This document shows positions 61,401 to 64,000 of a stretch of 64,000 bases of DNA, piece by piece. The notes under the pieces are model-generated. The model saw only the letters and a list, made by a program, of their open reading frames with translations. It did not search any database and had not been told where the DNA came from. Made by a program: the position numbers and the translations under genes. Each line of letters begins with the position of its first letter. Positions within the stretch are counted from its first letter, which is position 1. The stretch comes from Davidsoniella eucalypti (lineage: Eukaryota; Ascomycota; Sordariomycetes; Microascales; Ceratocystidaceae). The DNA lies in assembly GCA_004009845.1 (NCBI GenBank), contig RMBW01000067.1, forward strand, positions 140,562 through 204,561, written 5' to 3'.

Positions 61401-63426
61401 CGTGGCGTATGTGGTTGGAACCGGCTGTTCTGAGGCGGCGGTGTTGCAGCGGCAAGCTGGCTGACAGAAGCAACCGAATATGCGCGAAAACGACTGTTGG
61501 CCAGCGGAGGCGCCGGAGTCCGTGTAGCGACCACCTGTTGTTGTTGTTGTTCCATGTATGACGTCTGCGATCCATTGCGCGACATCTGGTTGGTAGGCCG
61601 TTCATACGAGGTGCTCGAGCCCTGGCGGGAAAGTTCTAGTCCCATGTATGAAGCGTTGGACACCTGTCTAGAGTGTTCACTTCCAGCAATATACGAGGTA
61701 GTAGAACCTTGGCGCGTCATCTGGCGATGGGGTGGTGGAGGTGGAGGTGGTGCGCCAGCTTGTGATATCGGGACCATCTGCATCTGCTGAGGATTTTGTG
61801 CCGGTGGCTGAGGAGAGTATGGGCGGTAGCGGCGGTCTGTTTGGTATGAAAAGTCACGGCCAGGACCTGGCGATGGCGATCTCACATCGTAGCTATTGTA
61901 GTGGCTCGGTGGGGGAGGGGCTGGCGAGACGGATCTTCGATCGTACTGGCCCTGATTATAGCCCGGAGCAGGTGAAACTGCACGTTGATCGTAAGAGTTT
62001 TGGCGCAGAGGAGCAGGCGAGGCAGCGCGGCGGTACTGATCTTGTGGATAGTAGTTAGCGAGAGGGGCTGGTGACGCAGCCCGTGAATAGCCGTTGTAAT
62101 GATTAGGGCCTGGAGAAATAGCACGGTTGTTGTTGTAGTGGTTGGGACCTGGAGATACACCACGGCCATTGTTATAGTGATTAGGGCCTGGAGATACACC
62201 ACGACTATCCTGTCTATAGTGCTGTAGAGGAGCAGGCGAAGCTGAGCGCTGCATGTTGTAGTCGTTGGGAGGCGCGGGAGAGGCAGAGCGGTTCATGCTA
62301 TTGCTGTGGTAGTGCTGTGGCGGCGCAGGAGAGCCTGAGCCGCGCATCATGTTGTCGTTTTGATAGTGCATTGGGGCAGGCGAAACGGTTCTCTGGAGCT
62401 GCATTTGGTTGTCATACTGCGAGAAGGGAGCAGGCGAGTGAGATCGAGAGCCATAGCCGGCCAGTGGTGCTGGAGACGCAGAGCGCTGCATGTAGTTATA
62501 GTTGTTCATCTGCTGCTGGGGCGTAGGAGGAGCTGGAGATACAGCGCGCGGAATATATGACTGGCGGTGCTGTGGCGGCGGCGCTGGAGAAACCGATCTC
62601 TGCATGTACTGTTGAGGCGCTGGAGAAGCTCCTTGAGACATGTGGTACTGACTCTGGCTTCTCGGGTGGTGGCCTTGGATAGCTGGAGACGATTCCCTGG
62701 AAACGTAGCCATGAGGCGCGGGAGAGTTGCTGTTGGGGAGATATCCCTGGCGCGGTGGCGCTGGAGAGACAGATCTGGCAGCATATTGCTGCTGAGGCGC
62801 CGGTGATCGTGAGATGTTATTGTTGCCATAGGCGGTGTTTGTCCTGGCAACGGCAGAGGCAGGCGAGCCGTTTCTGGAGGGGTCGATGACACTCTTGCGA
62901 GACAGGGCAACTGTCTTTGGTATTTCTGGCTTTGCAGGCGCTGGAGGCTCTTTGCCGCCGCCGACATAGGTGACGGGCTGCTTGGCAGTTGTATAATGGG
63001 GTGCCTTGGCATAGGCCTCGAAGGGCTTGCGGAAGCTCTTGGACTTGGCAGCCCCGACGGCGCCAGGAGCTGGCGCATTATTGTTGATCAACGACGGACT
63101 CACGGATCTGGTAGTCGGGCGGAAGCTATCGGGCAGGACCTCGACGAAGTTGGACGGAAAAGAACCAACTGTGCGGCGGTCACGAAACAGACGGCCCGTC
63201 CACCAAGAGCCATCGCCGGCGTTGAGGCATTCGATGAGATCGCCTTCTATGAAGCCCAGGTCTCGTTTTCCCTGGTGGGATTGCTTGTGTTAGTTACGTC
63301 CGACAGACAGAGTTTGTACGGTGCACGAAACAAGGCATTGGAATGCGTTCTTACCTCTCCGCCCCAGGAATACACAGCGCGGCACCAGCACGGAAAGCGG
63401 GTGGGCAGTGATGGCGGAGCAGCCAT
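58493..63426 (-). CDS. CYK3: Cytokinesis protein CYK3 (SH3 plus inactive transglutaminase domain)
   Basis: Exon 1 63355-63426, an 83-nt intron (63272-63354, GTAAGA, ACTAAC branch, CACCAG), exon 2 58493-63271; 1616 aa. CYK3 acts at the actomyosin ring and primary septum. The intron splits an N-terminal SH3 domain: RAVYSWGGE in exon 1, then GFIEGDLIECL, GSWWTGRL and GSFPSNFVEVL in exon 2. Residues about 130-480 hold more than 25 repeats of an RxxSPAP motif. A transglutaminase-like fold follows at about 1130-1290: the catalytic Cys position in KRGSAEEYATL is Ala1197, while His1239 (NHWWNAV) and the Asp in MMDT are kept, so it should be non-enzymatic, as known for Cyk3. The SH3 exon is required for a sensible start; without it the frame would begin at an internal GTG. 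Confidence 0.9.
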
Positions 63427-64000
63427 GTTGGGCGAGAATCTGGCGATGAAGGCACAGACGATGCAGTCGACGAGGTACAGTCTGGCGGTGAAGAAGGCTG
63501 GATGGCGAGCGGGATCGCGATGCGAAGGCGGGCGAGTGGAGGCCGGACTGCAGCAGAATGAGCGAAGGACAACAAGGCTGCCGTGAAACGGGTCGATTTG
63601 GACCTGGAAGCAGTGGGTTGGCGGGTCTTGGTGATGCAGTCAAGCAGAGAAAATCGAGCAGCGATGGTTTGTTTTGTTTGCTGGCGAGCTTCACGATGGA
63701 TCCAAAGCAAGGGAATTGCAGGGCAAGAGTCGAAGTTGGCGAGGCTTTCTCGATTTTCGCAGAGCAACCAAAACCAAGCACAAATGGCAAAGGGCAAATG
63801 GCAAAATCAGTTGAAGAAAGAGCAGAAACTTCAGACAATCTTTCAAGACAGGTACGTCCCAAGCTCTGGATATTAAGAACGATTAAGAACGATCAGGAAC
63901 GTCTCGGGCAAGGCAGCAAAAAAGAGCTCGACTTTCAACTGCTTGACAACGCTTGATCGCAAGAACTGTGTGCCATAGTAACCATGGCCTGGCCAGAAAA
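63427..64000. other. CYK3 upstream region to window end
   Basis: 0.57 kb upstream of the CYK3 start. Open frames on both strands (for example 63558-63956) have no domain features and are probably promoter or leader sequence. Confidence 0.45.

Noticed and set aside
63558..63956. 132-codon frame upstream of CYK3
   Set aside because: Overlaps the expected promoter/leader and has no domain or splice evidence.

Overview
The window is nuclear DNA of a fungus, most likely a filamentous ascomycete (Pezizomycotina-like). This rests on short GT-AG introns of about 60-85 nt with CTAAC/CTRAY-type branch sites, nuclear tRNA genes with short introns after position 37, typical fungal proteins (UMP1, DBP7, ERG8, CYK3, a long PPR protein) and pyrimidine-rich leaders. 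The exact lineage cannot be fixed from the sequence alone.

Layout. 1-13.3 kb is ordinary host sequence: the 3' part of an AP-1 beta-adaptin gene, a prenylated UBL3/MUB-like ubiquitin-fold gene, the proteasome assembly gene UMP1 divergent from a soluble tandem ABC ATPase, and a 1175-aa PPR gene. 13.3-17.9 kb is a gene desert. 17.9-27.3 kb is a transposon-rich block: a broken nucleoside-phosphorylase (NLR-type) gene, tRNA-Glu, an R2/CRE-like retrotransposon fragment, tRNA-Lys, short retroelement insertions with clear target-site duplications, a broken RNase H-type LINE, and an intact 857-codon gene joining a coiled coil, a PD-(D/E)XK-like domain and a protein kinase. 27.3-45.2 kb returns to host genes: an aldehyde dehydrogenase, a three-exon micro-gene, DBP7 and ERG8, with one deleted copy of the mobile unit at 41.7-42.9 kb. 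45.2-57.6 kb is a second transposon block, largely an inverted copy of the first. It carries a second intact nuclease-kinase gene, a 3.4-kb array of (AAC)n-tailed elements inside a tRNA-Lys gene, and the longest R2/CRE-like copy. 57.6-64 kb holds tRNA-Val and the cytokinesis gene CYK3.

How it fits together. The two blocks form a large inverted duplication flanking four host genes. The repeated unit is bounded by LINE-derived sequence ending in an (ATCAA)n tail and carries the nuclease-kinase gene antisense to the LINE. A short family (here called S) shares that 3' tail, so the RNase H-type LINE probably mobilises it. A second short family (here called A) shares the first ~480 bp of S but ends in (AAC)n. 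The strongest candidate for an undescribed system is the retroelement-borne nuclease-kinase gene, kept open in both arms although the surrounding reverse-transcriptase genes are broken.
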